A stretch of 64,000 nt of DNA from Paramacrobiotus metropolitanus. Lineage: Eukaryota; Tardigrada; Eutardigrada; Parachela; Macrobiotidae. The notes below the pieces were generated by a model. The model was not told the origin of the DNA, searched no databases, and worked only from the letters and a program-made list of their open reading frames with translations. The translations under genes and the position numbers were made by a program. The DNA lies in contig NW_026570291.1 of the NCBI RefSeq assembly GCF_019649055.1, positions 496,001-560,000 on the forward strand, read 5' to 3'. Within the stretch, counting starts at the first letter, position 1, and each line of letters begins with the position of its first letter. This document shows positions 47,632 through 59,748 of this stretch, piece by piece.

Positions 47632-50600
47632 TCATTTATCCAAAACGATTCCTGACATGAGTCGGAACGGTTTATTATCCAGCAGGGGACGGAGATCGTC
47701 GAGTAAGGTGATGTTATAAAATCCTTGATAGGCCGCTTTTATTTCAACTAAATCAATCTGCGAAAGCGAAGTTGACAAAATTATTATCTTGGATACTGCT
47801 TTGTACTGTATATTAGACCTAGGTGCAAAGCTGAATTAAAGCTTACCTCAGATCGAGATACGATCAAGCGTATTAAATTCCGCACATCATTATTCTGTAT
47901 GTATTCATTGAGGCAGTATGCAAAGAAGCTGACTCGATCCTCCACGCACAATACTAATAAACATAAAATAGACATAAGAGTATACAGTTGGCTTAATTTT
48001 ATATACGCTTCCACTGTTGTGTTTTTAAATTCCAACCTAACAAACGCAAGGCTTCGGCAAATTCTGTGGAAAAGAGTGGTTCTAGCGCGGTAAGAACATC
48101 AATTCCGGCGAACTGTATAAAGAAAAAATCCTTGATAAAAACTTAAATTGGAGAAAAAACTAATGTTCAAAAAGTCTGATTTACTAACCTTGCGAAATGT
48201 TCGAAACGTCTCTCTTAGCTGTTCTCGGCTGCGTGCCGTTAATGTTTGTACAAAGTAGTCAATATCCGGCGAATCGCGGTAAAACTGCTGGTACATTTCC
48301 CGGGCATCGGTTTCCGCTGCCATTCGATCCACATTCCATCCGACCACACGTTTGGCCTACAATACGGCTTTTATCAAACAGTGGAACTCAATAGGCCCCG
48401 TGTTTGGCCGACGCTGGTTGCAATTTCCTTTACCTCTGCCAATTCACACAGTAAGAGCACAACATCGATGTTTCTCGTCAGCTGTTTGGCCAGATCAGCC
48501 GACAGGCGGACTCCATATTCTGTAAAGCGCATAAATCAAGGAACCGCTCTTGAAAAAGCAAAGCGATCTAAAAGCACTAACTTTTTTTATATTGCTGATC
48601 AATAGCTTTGAGCTCCTGTAAGCATAACATCAAAGATTATAAGCGTTATGTAAGGTGCGGTTATGCAACATATCCATCTACCGTAGATATTTTACCTACC
48701 TTGACGGTCTTACTGCAGAGGATCTCCAGTAAGGCAAAGCTGGTCTCGTTTCCGGTTTCGATTAGCTCGTGCAGAAAGGTGGCATCGAATTCATCCGGCC
48801 GCAGAAGGAGAGCGGCCATGAAGTAATCCAGTTCATCCCCGACCGTCTCCATTACATCATCGATCAGGACCTAACCGTTGTGTAAATAGAGCGTGTACGT
48901 GACCTTAACGAGGAGGGCTGATTTGAGGAAGTAAGTGGTACTTACCGCATCAAAGACTTCGGTATACACCGATTTCAGTACTTGACGCTGATGATTGGTC
49001 TTGGAAGAAATTAGATAAATTAATGGAAGATCATTGGTAGCTACGAAAATATTGAACATAAACAGTACGACAATCAGGTTGCTGGCAATGCTGAATCTGG
49101 ATATTTGAAGCATGCTAAAACCATCATTACAAAATACAGACGAACTCAAAATTGTCACGTTCAGTTCAGCTATTTAGGCCTTAGCGAACACAGTTACGTG
49201 ACGGTCAAGCTCTATAATTTTAGCGCTGTCAAGCTGAACTGCCTTATATGTATAATCTTTGCCTGTTTTCTGTTTAGCTTGATTACGATTTTAATAAAAC
49301 TCAACCATTCAGAATGTTTACGAGGGCATAATTTTCAACAGTCTGTCGCTAGCAGGAATATTTGTGCAGGAAATAAATAAAGCAAACTCCAAAAAGCATT
49401 TAGATGTGAAAACACATTTACGTACCGTAATGCTGCATTGCAATCCGAAAATCATGGATATCCCGGTACGGGTCAAAGGTTTTTAAAGGAGAAACGGTGC
49501 CGTGTGTCTGCAAATGATGGCTATATATATATTAATATTGGGCTCTTAGCATACTCGAATAAATTTTGTAAAACCAAGTTATTTCTACAAGGTCATGCGT
49601 TTGAAGATTTCGAATTAATTTGTTTGGCCTTGTTTAGCCAAATGATCACTTACAAAAAATTTGTATTTATTAGGATGGCCAGAACCCTCTCGATCGGATC
49701 CATGGTCGTTGCCGTTACTGCTGTTCTGCGAAGAGGAGCCGCTGGGTCGTGAAAACGGTGCAGTTAAGGTGCCGTTCTGTGTGAGTTTTCCTGGCTTGAG
49801 CGTGGCACCGTTCTCCGTCGGCGTCTTCTTCGGGACATCCTTCTGACGGCCCGCTACCACCCGCTTCATAACGTCAAACAGCGGTAATTCCACTACGGAT
49901 CCAAGGTCATCAAAAAAGTCCCGCTCATATTTGTCGTTATAATACGAAACAATTTCGGCAACATTGGCTTGCTATAAAATATTCGAAATTAAATAGTTTA
50001 TCTTACAGTAAACGTTTGCTGAAACGCAAATCCACTTGCTTCGATCACATTGACGAAAATCCTAACCAACTCTTCCACATTGCCATCGAGAAAGCATTGC
50101 ATCAACTTTTTCGCGAAGACATGTTGCGTGCTACTGATCACGAAGTCTGTAAAAGTTGGAAATATTGCATCTGAGGCTCTGAGCATACATCCATTTTCCC
50201 GACGCGATTCAATAACCATCCATTCTTACCGAACGTTTCCATACAGCCGAGAAAGGCGTGGCTGCACTCCGCTTCAATGGCATCGAGAAAGTTCTCCCCG
50301 GTCACCTGCATCATATAGGTGTATACAGAGTACATGCATGCAAATTCCGTCAATTATATTGTATTATGGCTATTATGCGATTGTTATTTGTTGCTCGGCG
50401 TAAGCGAGGCAGGTTGTCAATGCAGATTTGCTACTCGTACTGCTGCCACCAAGGGGCAGGCTGGCCCTAGCAAAAACGCATCGAGGATTTATTGGTACAG
50501 CAGCTGTATTGATTTGAGCGTCCATATCCAGTGCACTCAGCCGCCGGAAACGTTCAAGTAAAAATGCGTATTAGGCGGATAATTTCCTGTTTGCGTAGGA

Positions 50601-52672
50601 GGCATTCTCATGTCGTCTAACAAGAACTGATTACGAATTCCGCTAGCTATCGTGCCGTCTGCGGACTGTTGACTGGCTAAGATTGTCACAAAGTGGATGG
50701 AAATTGCTTAAGTAAACTGCATTTTCTCGAAAACGATTTCAGAGCTTTTAAGGAAACTTTTGAAAAGATATCATTGGTTTCCGCTATTATACAACGAGTC
50801 ATGCTTAGTCTGCACCAGTACAGAACGGCTCTGCTTTATGACTTATACACAGCCAATTAACGTTGTCCTTCAAAAGAGTTTTTCGGAGTTCAACTGGGGA
50901 AGGTTTTTTCAACCAGAAAGATAATAAAATTCATATTATCTTTCCGGTACATTGTGAATTCTACATTGCAGAATTCATAATTCAAAAATCAATAAACTTT
51001 ATAATGTTGGATTAAACAATAGTATCACTGAAAAATAATCCAGCATTTTTCACATTTCAGGCAGAAAACATTCAACATTTTCTTCGTGTGCTGTAAGTAT
51101 TATTCATTATTGTTTACTTGACCATAGCCTAATTACCGCCTGCAGACCGAATCCGAAAGGGATTTTCGAACCACGATATAAAACGGGCCAACTTCCTACC
51201 GGCTTTTGGAAGCGTTCAAAAGTAAGTCAATTAATCAAGATCCTTACCTCTTCAAAATCATAAATGACATCGCGAATATATGCATGAGAACGTGACTGCA
51301 GTAATTGATGCAGCTTTCCATCACGTGACGTCCAGCGTGTTGTCTTGGGGGCCTGTATATGCGTGAGCTCATTACTAGAGGGATGCATCTGCCTGCCCGC
51401 AGCGATTATCATTCATCTGCTAATTTACGTACTTTGGCTAACAGCAAAGCGTCTTTCCTAATGTTGGTCTCATTGGGGGCGTATCCGTTTTCATTAAATT
51501 CGCCCTAAAAATGTGGGATTCTTCCATAACGATCGTTTTACATGACTTCCAGTCACAACAAACCCACTTTGCATATTCCCAAGAGAAGCGTCTTGACTGC
51601 TTCGTCATCAACTTCTCCTAGCTCTTCCGCAATGGAAATATCTTGACCTTGTGGAAAAAACCAAAATAACCAGTGAAATTACCGGTTTTTTGTGCATATT
51701 ATCGATGAGCTTACTTTTGTTGTATTCAGTGGAAACGATCGCCAATGCCTGATATGAAAAAAATTCCAGTGGATAATTGTTTTGATAATTTATATTGTGT
51801 ATGCAACAGTCTAAGTAGCGCACAGCACTTACGATGTTTGTTCGCAGGCAGAAAAACTCCACTAACTCTCGGTAGTAAGAATTCACATTCTATCGGCAAA
51901 AGATATAAATCAAAAATCAATACGTCGCTGGGCTTTCGTTTGAAAACCGTAAGTTAAATTTTCTCACCTGAAAATACAAGCTTAACTCTTGCACATCGGC
52001 GAGAATTCTGTCCGTTAATAATTCCTTAATGAACACATGGAGCGACGGTTCTGATGAAGCTTGTAATTCTTGCAAAAGATCTCTCCCTGCCAATTCCCGA
52101 TATTCCCGGCAGGTTTCCAACCGTTGTGGCCATTTCATATTGCTCAGCCTTTCCAGTACACCTTCCATTGTCTCTTCTGCAAAATGAAAGATTCGTCGCA
52201 AGAAGGCATGGATATATAATATTCCACATACTGTCAGCATAATTCTGAATATTTTCTCGGATTTGTGCTGCTTCCTGCTTCGCGACGAACGGTTCCAGTT
52301 TTCGCTTAGATTTGGACATTTCAAAGTTTTGGCATGCGTTATATTCCGCAGTAAAAAAATGGTCGGTCGGAAAATGGTCAGAATGAACGTTACTCAAGAG
52401 GATTATGATTGTAAAGCAATAGATTTTTTCGATCGGCCCAAAGAATAATTGGGGAAAAGACTGTTCGTTCACCTACAACTACAAGAACAGATATCGAAGA
52501 TTGAACTATTAGAATTAGGTATGGATGTACTACGTGCTACAACGCTCGATCTCACCTGGCTGCTGGCTCCGTGGTGTGCATGTTGATGTTGATTATCGAT
52601 TGGAATAGGCTGCACGCGCCTAATTCCACCTGTGCATGCACCATCGTTTTGTGCTGCAGCGGAAGGTTGCAT
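47632..52672 (-). CDS. Eight-repeat annexin (annexin A6-like layout) with degenerate calcium loops
   Basis: Nineteen core exons close in phase: 52319(or further)-52232, 52176-51968, 51889-51833, 51748-51715, 51647-51568, 51504-51433, 51388-51248, 50305-50230, 50146-50007, 49971-49654, 49507-49426, 49040-48946, 48870-48700, 48615-48582, 48519-48434, 48356-48189, 48112-48037, 47953-47847, 47757-47632. The core is about 719 residues. An upstream exon at 52672-52556 (MQPSAAAQ.., His-rich) may be the true start. Annexin repeats bind membranes, usually through calcium. Repeats are plain: ELAGRDLLQEL, ELVEFFCLRTN, LHQLLQSRSHAYIRDVI, then a 60-residue Ser/Pro/Gly linker, then THGTVSPLKTFDPYRD (restart of an annexin core), ALLLRPDEFDA with LLEILCSKT, YFVQTLTARSREQLRETF and LIRLIVSRSE. 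Two four-repeat cores give the octad form known from annexin A6. No repeat has the GxGT calcium-loop motif, so calcium binding is doubtful. Confidence 0.88.
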
Positions 52673-54630
52673 TAGGGAAAAATCAATAGATTGTCGTGTT
52701 TACGACTCCGTTTGGCCACCGTAGACAGAAGAGCGCACTGGATCTAAAGGTTTTTTTAGTGCCGGCGACGCCCCGAGCTGGCTCATTTATTACGCAACTT
52801 TCACATAACATACTTTCAGAATCTGAGCTACACAAGACTATACACAAGACTAAGTCCACATCTGTTTACTCATCATTTTGGAATCGGCTGTTTTATTCAC
52901 AGAAAACGCAGCTGTGCATCAAAATGGGACTATGTCTACTCTAAGCCTTTATATTCTGTAGACCAGTGCTCATACCTCTGACATGTTGCACGTTGACTGC
53001 AAAGAACAATAATTTTACTTTTTATTATACGAGTACTGGTTTGCAATCTTGTTTCACTATACTGTACTATACATTTGCGACAGCATTAATACGCTGTCGC
53101 AGATGTATAGTCGCTGTCGCATTTGTTTAGTACATTACATAGTACATTATAAACGTATGGTACATTTTAGAGTACATTATAAGCAATTTTTTTCGTGGGT
53201 TAATACCAAAGTCTTGATTTATGGAAGCTAGATAGTTAAATACTGAAGAATCCGCTGAAATCTAACTTCGATAGTCTGCGCCCTTGTAGGTTCGACAAGT
53301 AAAACTTTCATGCTTCCGACTGCGCGGCGCTACCCTGATCATCAGAGCACGACAGCTTTTCTAAAATTTGAGCAACAAATTCATAAAGCCTTTGTAAACT
53401 AATGTACTGTAGGTGCTAGCGCACGCATTTACTCTTTATTCACCTGTGGTACAAAGTATTATACAATAACTGTAAACCTCACAATTTTTGCAAAATCAAA
53501 ATTTCTTTAAACTTTTCTGCTCCTTCCCTCGTTCCCAAAACTGTACTAAACAGTATGTACGCATTTAAAAACGTAGTAGTTTAAAAAAAAACATGTGTTT
53601 CAGATAAACCATTAATGATTTTATCAAACTTCAGCACTGTGATAGTGTGACATACCGTCACATACGTACAAGTTGACGGTCAACCAGATTTCTAAATCTG
53701 TTACAGTTACAATAAAGATAAAAGGTGGTGCACTAGCTGCAAATTAATTTGTTGTCTGCATTCATGTTGCTTTTCCGCAAGAGCAGCAGTTAGATAAATA
53801 CTGGTATGTAAATAAACAGCCATCAAGTCACGAAATTTTGCTAGTGCAGTGTCATTTTTATCGATTTGCCACGTATAATACCAAGTTGCCCCACAATTCT
53901 AAGCGAAAGTGACCTTGCAAATGTATTTATTAAGTCCCGCAAGCACCTTTCAATGGAATATTTAAGCACGACTAGCGCGCCCGCGCACTCCAGTTTCGCA
54001 CTTTTACCTGCGTGTTTACTGTAGTCACATTTCTCAAAGACCAGATACCCGAGTACGTACAACCATTCAGACCAGATTGTAATCTGTTGACGTTTTGCAA
54101 TTGTCCTGTATGTATGTATGCATTATGAAACCGTTTAAAATTGCATGCATTCGGCCCATATTCTGCAACGCGACAGGTATTATTTCATTAAAAGAATTAC
54201 AAATACGGGTATCGCGGTGTAAGAAGATACGCTTTTCTGGATTTATAAGAAATCCGAATTTGTTCTTTAAGAAGTTTTGCGGACGTTTGGTCATTGTTGG
54301 CTTCATGCTAATTTTACATCGGTTCGAATTCGAAAAGCGATACAACCGCCTCATATTTGCACGTAATATTATCTGAACGCTACTCAGCCGAATGGCTGAC
54401 GACGTAATAACTGAGCAGAATTTTTAGTGCATCAAAAATCCGGTCTTTTGAAATTCGAAAATTGTCCAAGTGGATTGTGGATTCTGCTGTGCTACTGCTG
54501 TCTACAGTAGCGCCTGGACAAGTAGATACCGTGTAGAAGAGAGTGCAGTCGTCGTGGTTTTGTTTGCGGTGATCTTTATTTTTGCCGGTTTTACGGGATA
54601 AAAGCAAAGAGAATAAACAATTCTATCCCG
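52673..54630. other. Intergenic, with hairpin and short repeats
   Basis: No gene. A perfect 9-bp stem hairpin (tgcgacagc / gctgtcgca) lies at about 53077-53102, followed by repeated 'tagtacatta' units to about 53182. A tRNA-like relic on the minus strand is at about 53276-53350. Confidence 0.5.
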
Positions 54631-55641
54631 ATGCCTTGCAACTCTACAAACGTCTCTAGCGACCAGAGTGGATCCTCACCAGATGGTCCACAATGGAACG
54701 GGTCGACTATATTTGAAACCATCGTTGTCGTACTGGCGTTTATTCTAAACACTGCGGTTTTCATGGTCTTTGTGCGATACAGTCATCTGCGGACTTCATT
54801 CACCCTGAACATCATGGCTCTACTGGCATCCAACGTTATTCTCGCTGTCTTCATGTATCCACTGGACATTATCGGAAGCATTTACAGTAGCTGGCCGCTG
54901 AGTGTTACAGCATGCACTTTTTACCTGTACGGAGACTGGGTAGTGTCCGGCGGGATGATGCATATGCATGTCCTGATCACAGTTAATCGGATTTGGGCGA
55001 TGAGGTTTCCTGTATCGTACAAGAATCATCACGGCACCAAACGCGTCAGTTGCCTACTTTTGATGATCACCTGGATTTACGTGCACGCCGTCTGTATGCC
55101 GGGTGTCATGCTGGACGCTTTATATTTCCGCAAGCCGTTTTCCACCGGCTGCAATTTGAATAGCGACGCTCTGGTTGCTTGGATTAACACCGTCCAGATT
55201 CTAATTTATGATTTGCCGGAATTATTCGTTGTTGGCGCGTATCCTTTCCTGCTTCATCAGCAGCTACAACGGCTGCGCAGATCATTAGCACGAAAAAGCA
55301 TAAGGTTGTCCCACGTGTCGCCACAGCCGACAGCCAATTCGCTACCCGTACCAGCCTCACCGACTCATGGCAAAAAGCTGTTACGATCCAAAGAAGTTTC
55401 GAGAGGATTTATGGTTTTGACCGTAATGACAGCCGGTGTGTTTGTTTGTTGGACGCCGTCGCAGATCTATTGGACCATCCATCTAGCTAATCCGAACATT
55501 GCCATGCCAGATTTGTTTTACACTATTGAGTCGGCACTTTTTCTACTGCAGGCGGTCTTGGATCCTGTTATTTTTGTGCTGACCTTTAAAGACTTAAGAG
55601 ATACTGTGCTAAGATTGACCTCGATACTCGCTAACAAGTGA
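54631..55641 (+). CDS. Class A GPCR 2, intronless
   Basis: Single uninterrupted frame of 336 residues beginning MPCNSTNVSS (N-glycosylation sites). Seven TM segments: FETIVVVLAFILNTAVFMVF (TM1), LNIMALLASNVILAVFMYPL (TM2, with an Asn in place of the usual sodium-site Asp), TM3 ending VNRIWAMRFP (DRY replaced by NRI), TM4 with W, a longer basic and Ser/Pro-rich loop 3 (RRSLARKSIRLSH to KKLLRSKEVSRG), TM6 with the FVCWTPSQIYW version of CWxP, and TM7 LDPVIFVLTFKDLRDTV (DPVIF for NPxxY). The Cys of extracellular loops 1 and 2 (TACTF, STGCN) can form the usual disulfide. It ends soon after helix 8 without a long tail. Ligand unknown; insect/tardigrade-type peptide or orphan receptor is a guess. 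Lack of introns suggests a retrocopy origin or simple intron loss. Confidence 0.88.
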   Translation: MPCNSTNVSSDQSGSSPDGPQWNGSTIFETIVVVLAFILNTAVFMVFVRYSHLRTSFTLNIMALLASNVILAVFMYPLDIIGSIYSSWPLSVTACTFYLYGDWVVSGGMMHMHVLITVNRIWAMRFPVSYKNHHGTKRVSCLLLMITWIYVHAVCMPGVMLDALYFRKPFSTGCNLNSDALVAWINTVQILIYDLPELFVVGAYPFLLHQQLQRLRRSLARKSIRLSHVSPQPTANSLPVPASPTHGKKLLRSKEVSRGFMVLTVMTAGVFVCWTPSQIYWTIHLANPNIAMPDLFYTIESALFLLQAVLDPVIFVLTFKDLRDTVLRLTSILANK

Positions 55642-56427
55642 GCCTACCAGCATGGCTTCACGAGGCTGCTTGTAAACTTGCGCATCAGCTCCGAAAGCTC
55701 GAAAGGCGGTAACAATTGAAAAATTCTTTGGAACAAGCCGTTTTGAAACGCGTGCGAAACACAAACTTATACGGCACCTATAACTGTATGAACCTAACGT
55801 GTATACAATACGGAACCAAATGTTTTGTCGCAGCTTACCCCACGTTTTATTTTGGAATGATGCCACCGGCCAAGCAGGATACGAATTTCCACTGTATGTT
55901 CGCTTTCCCATTATTTAGCAGTGCGTGTCTGCATAACTTATTAGTAGCTTATGGCATCGGTAGGACAGCCTTCAGATTTTTAATGATTTTAATGACCTTT
56001 GTTACAAGTCAAGCAAAATTTACTGTTGTGTAAGAAATGTATGGAAACCGGGGTTACTGTACAGACCAATATACCCAGAGCAATAAGGCACTGCGGCAGG
56101 AAACGGGTATGACGAAACTTTTACTTTATAACAGCGTACGGTTCTGGTTGGTTGGACAGTCCGTAGTACAACAGCGCTTGAAGTTGTCACCTCCCGTTTC
56201 AGCTTTGTAATAACTTACAGTTTATACTCCAACACCGCTCGCAGAAAGCTAACGGAGGCCAGTGCTCTGCGAACCGTAATTCGAAATGCCACTGTTGAAA
56301 CTGTCACTGGCAGCAGTTTTGTTATTTTTTTGTTAGCAGCTACTGGAGGCAAGAGGATGACCAGAAAGGAATAATATCAAAACCATAACTTCATTCTGCA
56401 GGTCACTGCCATTATTCGAGCTTATTC
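55642..56427. other. Intergenic
   Basis: No supported gene; the open frame at 55716-56033 has no family features. Confidence 0.35.
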
Positions 56428-57776
56428 TATAACTGGTGGGGGCAGGGTGTAAAAGGTGGCAGTGGCACCTGCCACTGGCATTTGCCACCGGCAGTGGCAT
56501 GTGCCATTTTGCGACTGGCAAGAGGTAAAACATGGCAATTTTCAGAAATGTAGAAATAATCAGAAATCAGTCAGCCATCCAGATAAGTGAATTGTAAAAC
56601 GAAATTGGCGTGTAAAAACTCCTTTGACGGTTTAGCGTACGAGGTTAACCACTTCCTGCCACGACTCAATTGGTAGAGCAAACCTTTATCTCAGCTGTTG
56701 CAGTAAACAACCGACAGAGTCTAATCAGGAACACGAACCAGGAATCCTAATTCGAAGTCCTGCAGGACCAGTACAAGAACGTTCTTACTTCCAACTTCCG
56801 GTCGCAGTTAGTGCGCGGGTCAATAAGATTTAAGGACACTCAGCTGCCAGCCTATGACCTGTACCGCCTCTACCAACGCAATGAGCGCTCTAACGCCGCA
56901 AAATAGACTTATGTAGCACAACAATTTCATAAATTCTTTGTATTGTAATTAGTTTTCATATTTTTTTGTGGTTTTGGATTTTCTGGACTTTGTGACACTT
57001 TTTCGGTATGGCTTCTTAGAGCTTCTTAATTTTTTACCTGGTTTTCTAAGACCGACAAGCAAGCTGAATTTCAACAAAACTGTTTCTGCAAAACGTCGCG
57101 CGACAAAATCGAAGAAAAGTGAATTGCCGGTCAGTATTCTGTCGTACTGCAGATTGTTTTCATCAGTAGTACCTAGTACGTCGTTGAAAAAATATTGCGA
57201 GGCAAATCAGAGGCCGGAAAAGCGCAATATCCTCGAAAACCGCAACTTCCCATGTACAGTATTTCCGGCCCCGGCGAAAGACATGCTGTATAGTCCGCTA
57301 GGATGCATACTCAGTGTTGCGAGTTGCATAAAGTACAGAAAACCGAATAACACAAAAAACTTAAGAAAACATAAGAAAATATATTGAAAAATATGAAACC
57401 ATAAAAAATTAGGAAAATTTATCTATTTTTGAATTTTGGAATTTTAAAAAATTTCGAACATTTAAGAAATAAAGTAATTTAGAGAAACTTTCCTGGTACA
57501 CGAATTTACTTTGCAGCGTTCATAGCGGTGGCAAGCGCGGTACAGGTCGTAGATTAGCCGCAGACTAGTTGGTGTAGAAAGATCTTTATTGAAATCGATT
57601 CCGTTTTATAGATTACTTTTGTCGAAGGCAGACTAATTTCTAGTTGTTTCTGCACTTTTGAAAATTGCCATGTTTTACCCCCTGCCAGTGGCGAAATGCC
57701 ACATGCCACTGCCGGTGGCAACTGCCAGTGGCAGGTGCCACTGCCACCTTTTACACCCTGCCACTGGTGGGATTAT
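56428..57776. mobile_element. Foldback-like element with ~140-bp imperfect inverted arms
   Basis: The left arm (about 56428-56570) and right arm (about 57632-57776) are reverse complements over about 140 bases with scattered mismatches. Both contain nested palindromic copies of a 'tgccactggca' type motif, and the inner halves share 'catggcaattttca'. Such long, internally repetitive arms around 1.0 kb of unique DNA fit a foldback or non-autonomous DNA element. The interior holds no transposase. It has a 139-residue open frame (56968-57387) without recognisable features and a tRNA-like A-box region (about 56657-56760). Target-site duplications were not resolved. Confidence 0.7.
56657..56760 (+). 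other. tRNA-like promoter relic (possible SINE head)
   Basis: 'actcaattggtagagca' is a close match to a tRNA D-arm/A-box, and 'aattcgaagtcctg' about 85 bases later resembles a B-box. No full cloverleaf with a matching acceptor stem can be drawn. A tRNA-derived SINE fragment or pseudo-tRNA is the simplest reading. Confidence 0.35.
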
Positions 57777-58935
57777 ATCAATCAGGATTTTTTTTAAACG
57801 TCGGAAGATGGAAAGGCCGATTGAGAATGCAGCAAGTTGTCTAGAGTGCAAAGACATTGCCCAAGGTTTCAGAATTCAAACAAACATCGAATCATCAGAC
57901 TTTTATCAACGCCATTGCGTAAAAGATTGCATCCATTACAGGCTTTATGAAGGTGAAATGTTACTGTAGTCTGTGTTTATTTTTTATTGTATCAGTAGCG
58001 TTACTAGCGTCACAGTAGCGTGCACACTCTAAGTACAGAAAGAGGGGCAAATTGTGTTGATAATTACTATGCACGAGGTAGCATACAATCGCGTCGGCAG
58101 CGCATTCATTTTCATTTGTCAACTGTCACTCCTGAATAACTGCCCAAACGACAGTGCGTCTAGGGCAGATGAATGCGTTGTCGATAAGGGACCAAAATTA
58201 TGTCTCCCTGCGCTGTTTAGTACGGACTACCAGGAGTACCGCAGTATTCGAAGAATACTCGACTACCATCGTTCAGAACGATGCTTGAGACCGTCCTCAT
58301 GTATCCATGGCTACCCTTTACGTGTCTATACCTGAAATTGCACTTTGTTGTGTTATAAGACGTTTACGCTTATTTGAAGAATTGAGAAATCAGTTCCTGC
58401 AAAGTGCCCTTTAGATTGTCGGCAGTCGGCAGGTTATGTAATGCAATGTGTGCTGATTTCCACCCACAAATTGCACTTATGAAAACCTGTTTTTTCTGTT
58501 GCATAACCGTTTTGGACCCTTCAGAATTCTTTAGCCAGTAAGCAGGCCTGCGCAGCTGCAAAAAGTTATGAATATGTGGATTAACAGTGCACATTTTCAG
58601 TTAAGACTTAATGAGCACCTCTGCATCTGTATTCCACCGAGCCGCTATGTGGCATTGCGCTATGACAGGTATTTGGGACCTTGGGTGTGCAGGAGCGTGT
58701 GGCTGATATTTTTCAATCTGACCGTAAAGTTGTACATGGTTGGCGGATGTCAAGTGTCGCGCGGGCTATCTCCAAGTAAGGTATCAAGAGGTCATTAATA
58801 ACGAATCAACGTTATACAAAATCTTACTTGCTGTAGATTGTATTCTATGTGCTTATTACATTTTGTGTTATCATTCTGTATTTAAACACAGTCAAGTAAA
58901 GGATAGGCAGGCCCAATTCTCTGTTGGCTGCAGTT
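57777..58935. other. Intergenic, possible missing 5' exon of the Ig gene
   Basis: No exon could be supported. A signal-peptide exon for the Ig gene downstream would be expected somewhere here. Confidence 0.35.
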
Positions 58936-59748
58936 GAAAAAATTGCGGCAGCGGTTGCGGAAGCGGAAAGTAAAATGAAAGACGGTATAATTGTTCTGCC
59001 CAGTGATCCCTCACCGCAGAATGAGACGGAAATTCCTAAGGAAAACATCATCAAAGCAGCTGTTGGTGCCACGGCAAGGTTTTCATGTGGACCAAATAAT
59101 CCAGCCGACACTGGAGTATATTCTGAACTTGACCGAATGTTATGGAGGCATAAGAGCGTCATGATTTACCCGAATATGTCATCTGACCCTAATGGTGGCT
59201 CATTCTCTTACAGCCAGACAAAAACAGGGCGTTTTTTCTTTATTCATAACGTTAGCATCAGCAGTGCTGGGAAAGTGGAATGTGGGGTAATTTGTAGAAG
59301 TGGTGCAACTGAGCGGTTCTGTGTGCTTGAAGAATATCAGTTCGTACCAAAGCTACGCGCCCACGACGTATTTCGCAATACAATGCGGAATATATCTACC
59401 GCCTTTCTGTCATTTGCCATGCCGTGTTCCACACGATTTAGTTGCAGCGAAAGTGGCATAGAATTGTATTTTATTTGGAAAATGAATAATTATTTTTTAT
59501 TGGCTCCCAAACAGCATTATCTGCAGTTGATAATAAAACGTCAAGATGGAGTGCCCGGAATGAGTCAAGGCGAGGTGAACATACACTACTCCGATCCGGC
59601 AGAAAAAGATGGTTTCTGTCAAACAACTTTGCAGATGCAGATGAGGGGACTGACTGGCCATCCTCCTGCACACATACAATGTTGGGTACGAGCAGACGAG
59701 CGCAGTCAAGAATGGTTTGTTCAGCATGCTTACGTGAATTTCATTTGA
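58936..59748 (+). CDS. Protein with two Ig-like domains, 5' exon missing
   Basis: One long exon, open from an acceptor at about 58934; first in-frame ATG at 58972; stop before 59749. Domain 1 shows the Ig pattern: Cys strand B (ATARFSCGP), Trp strand C (DRMLWRHKS), RFFFIHNVSISSAGKVECGV (strands E-F with the second Cys and a variant of DxGxYxC). Domain 2 repeats it: FSCSESG, IELYFIWKMN (Trp), then AHIQCWVR. Extra Cys pairs (CGVICRS, RFC) may add a disulfide. The end (HAYVNFI) has no transmembrane helix or GPI signal, so if a signal peptide exists upstream the protein is secreted. The N-terminal Ala/Glu-rich helix (EKIAAAVAEAESK) is unusual. Function unknown; adhesion or immune binding are the common roles of such proteins. 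Confidence 0.65.
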   Translation, partial: EKIAAAVAEAESKMKDGIIVLPSDPSPQNETEIPKENIIKAAVGATARFSCGPNNPADTGVYSELDRMLWRHKSVMIYPNMSSDPNGGSFSYSQTKTGRFFFIHNVSISSAGKVECGVICRSGATERFCVLEEYQFVPKLRAHDVFRNTMRNISTAFLSFAMPCSTRFSCSESGIELYFIWKMNNYFLLAPKQHYLQLIIKRQDGVPGMSQGEVNIHYSDPAEKDGFCQTTLQMQMRGLTGHPPAHIQCWVRADERSQEWFVQHAYVNFI

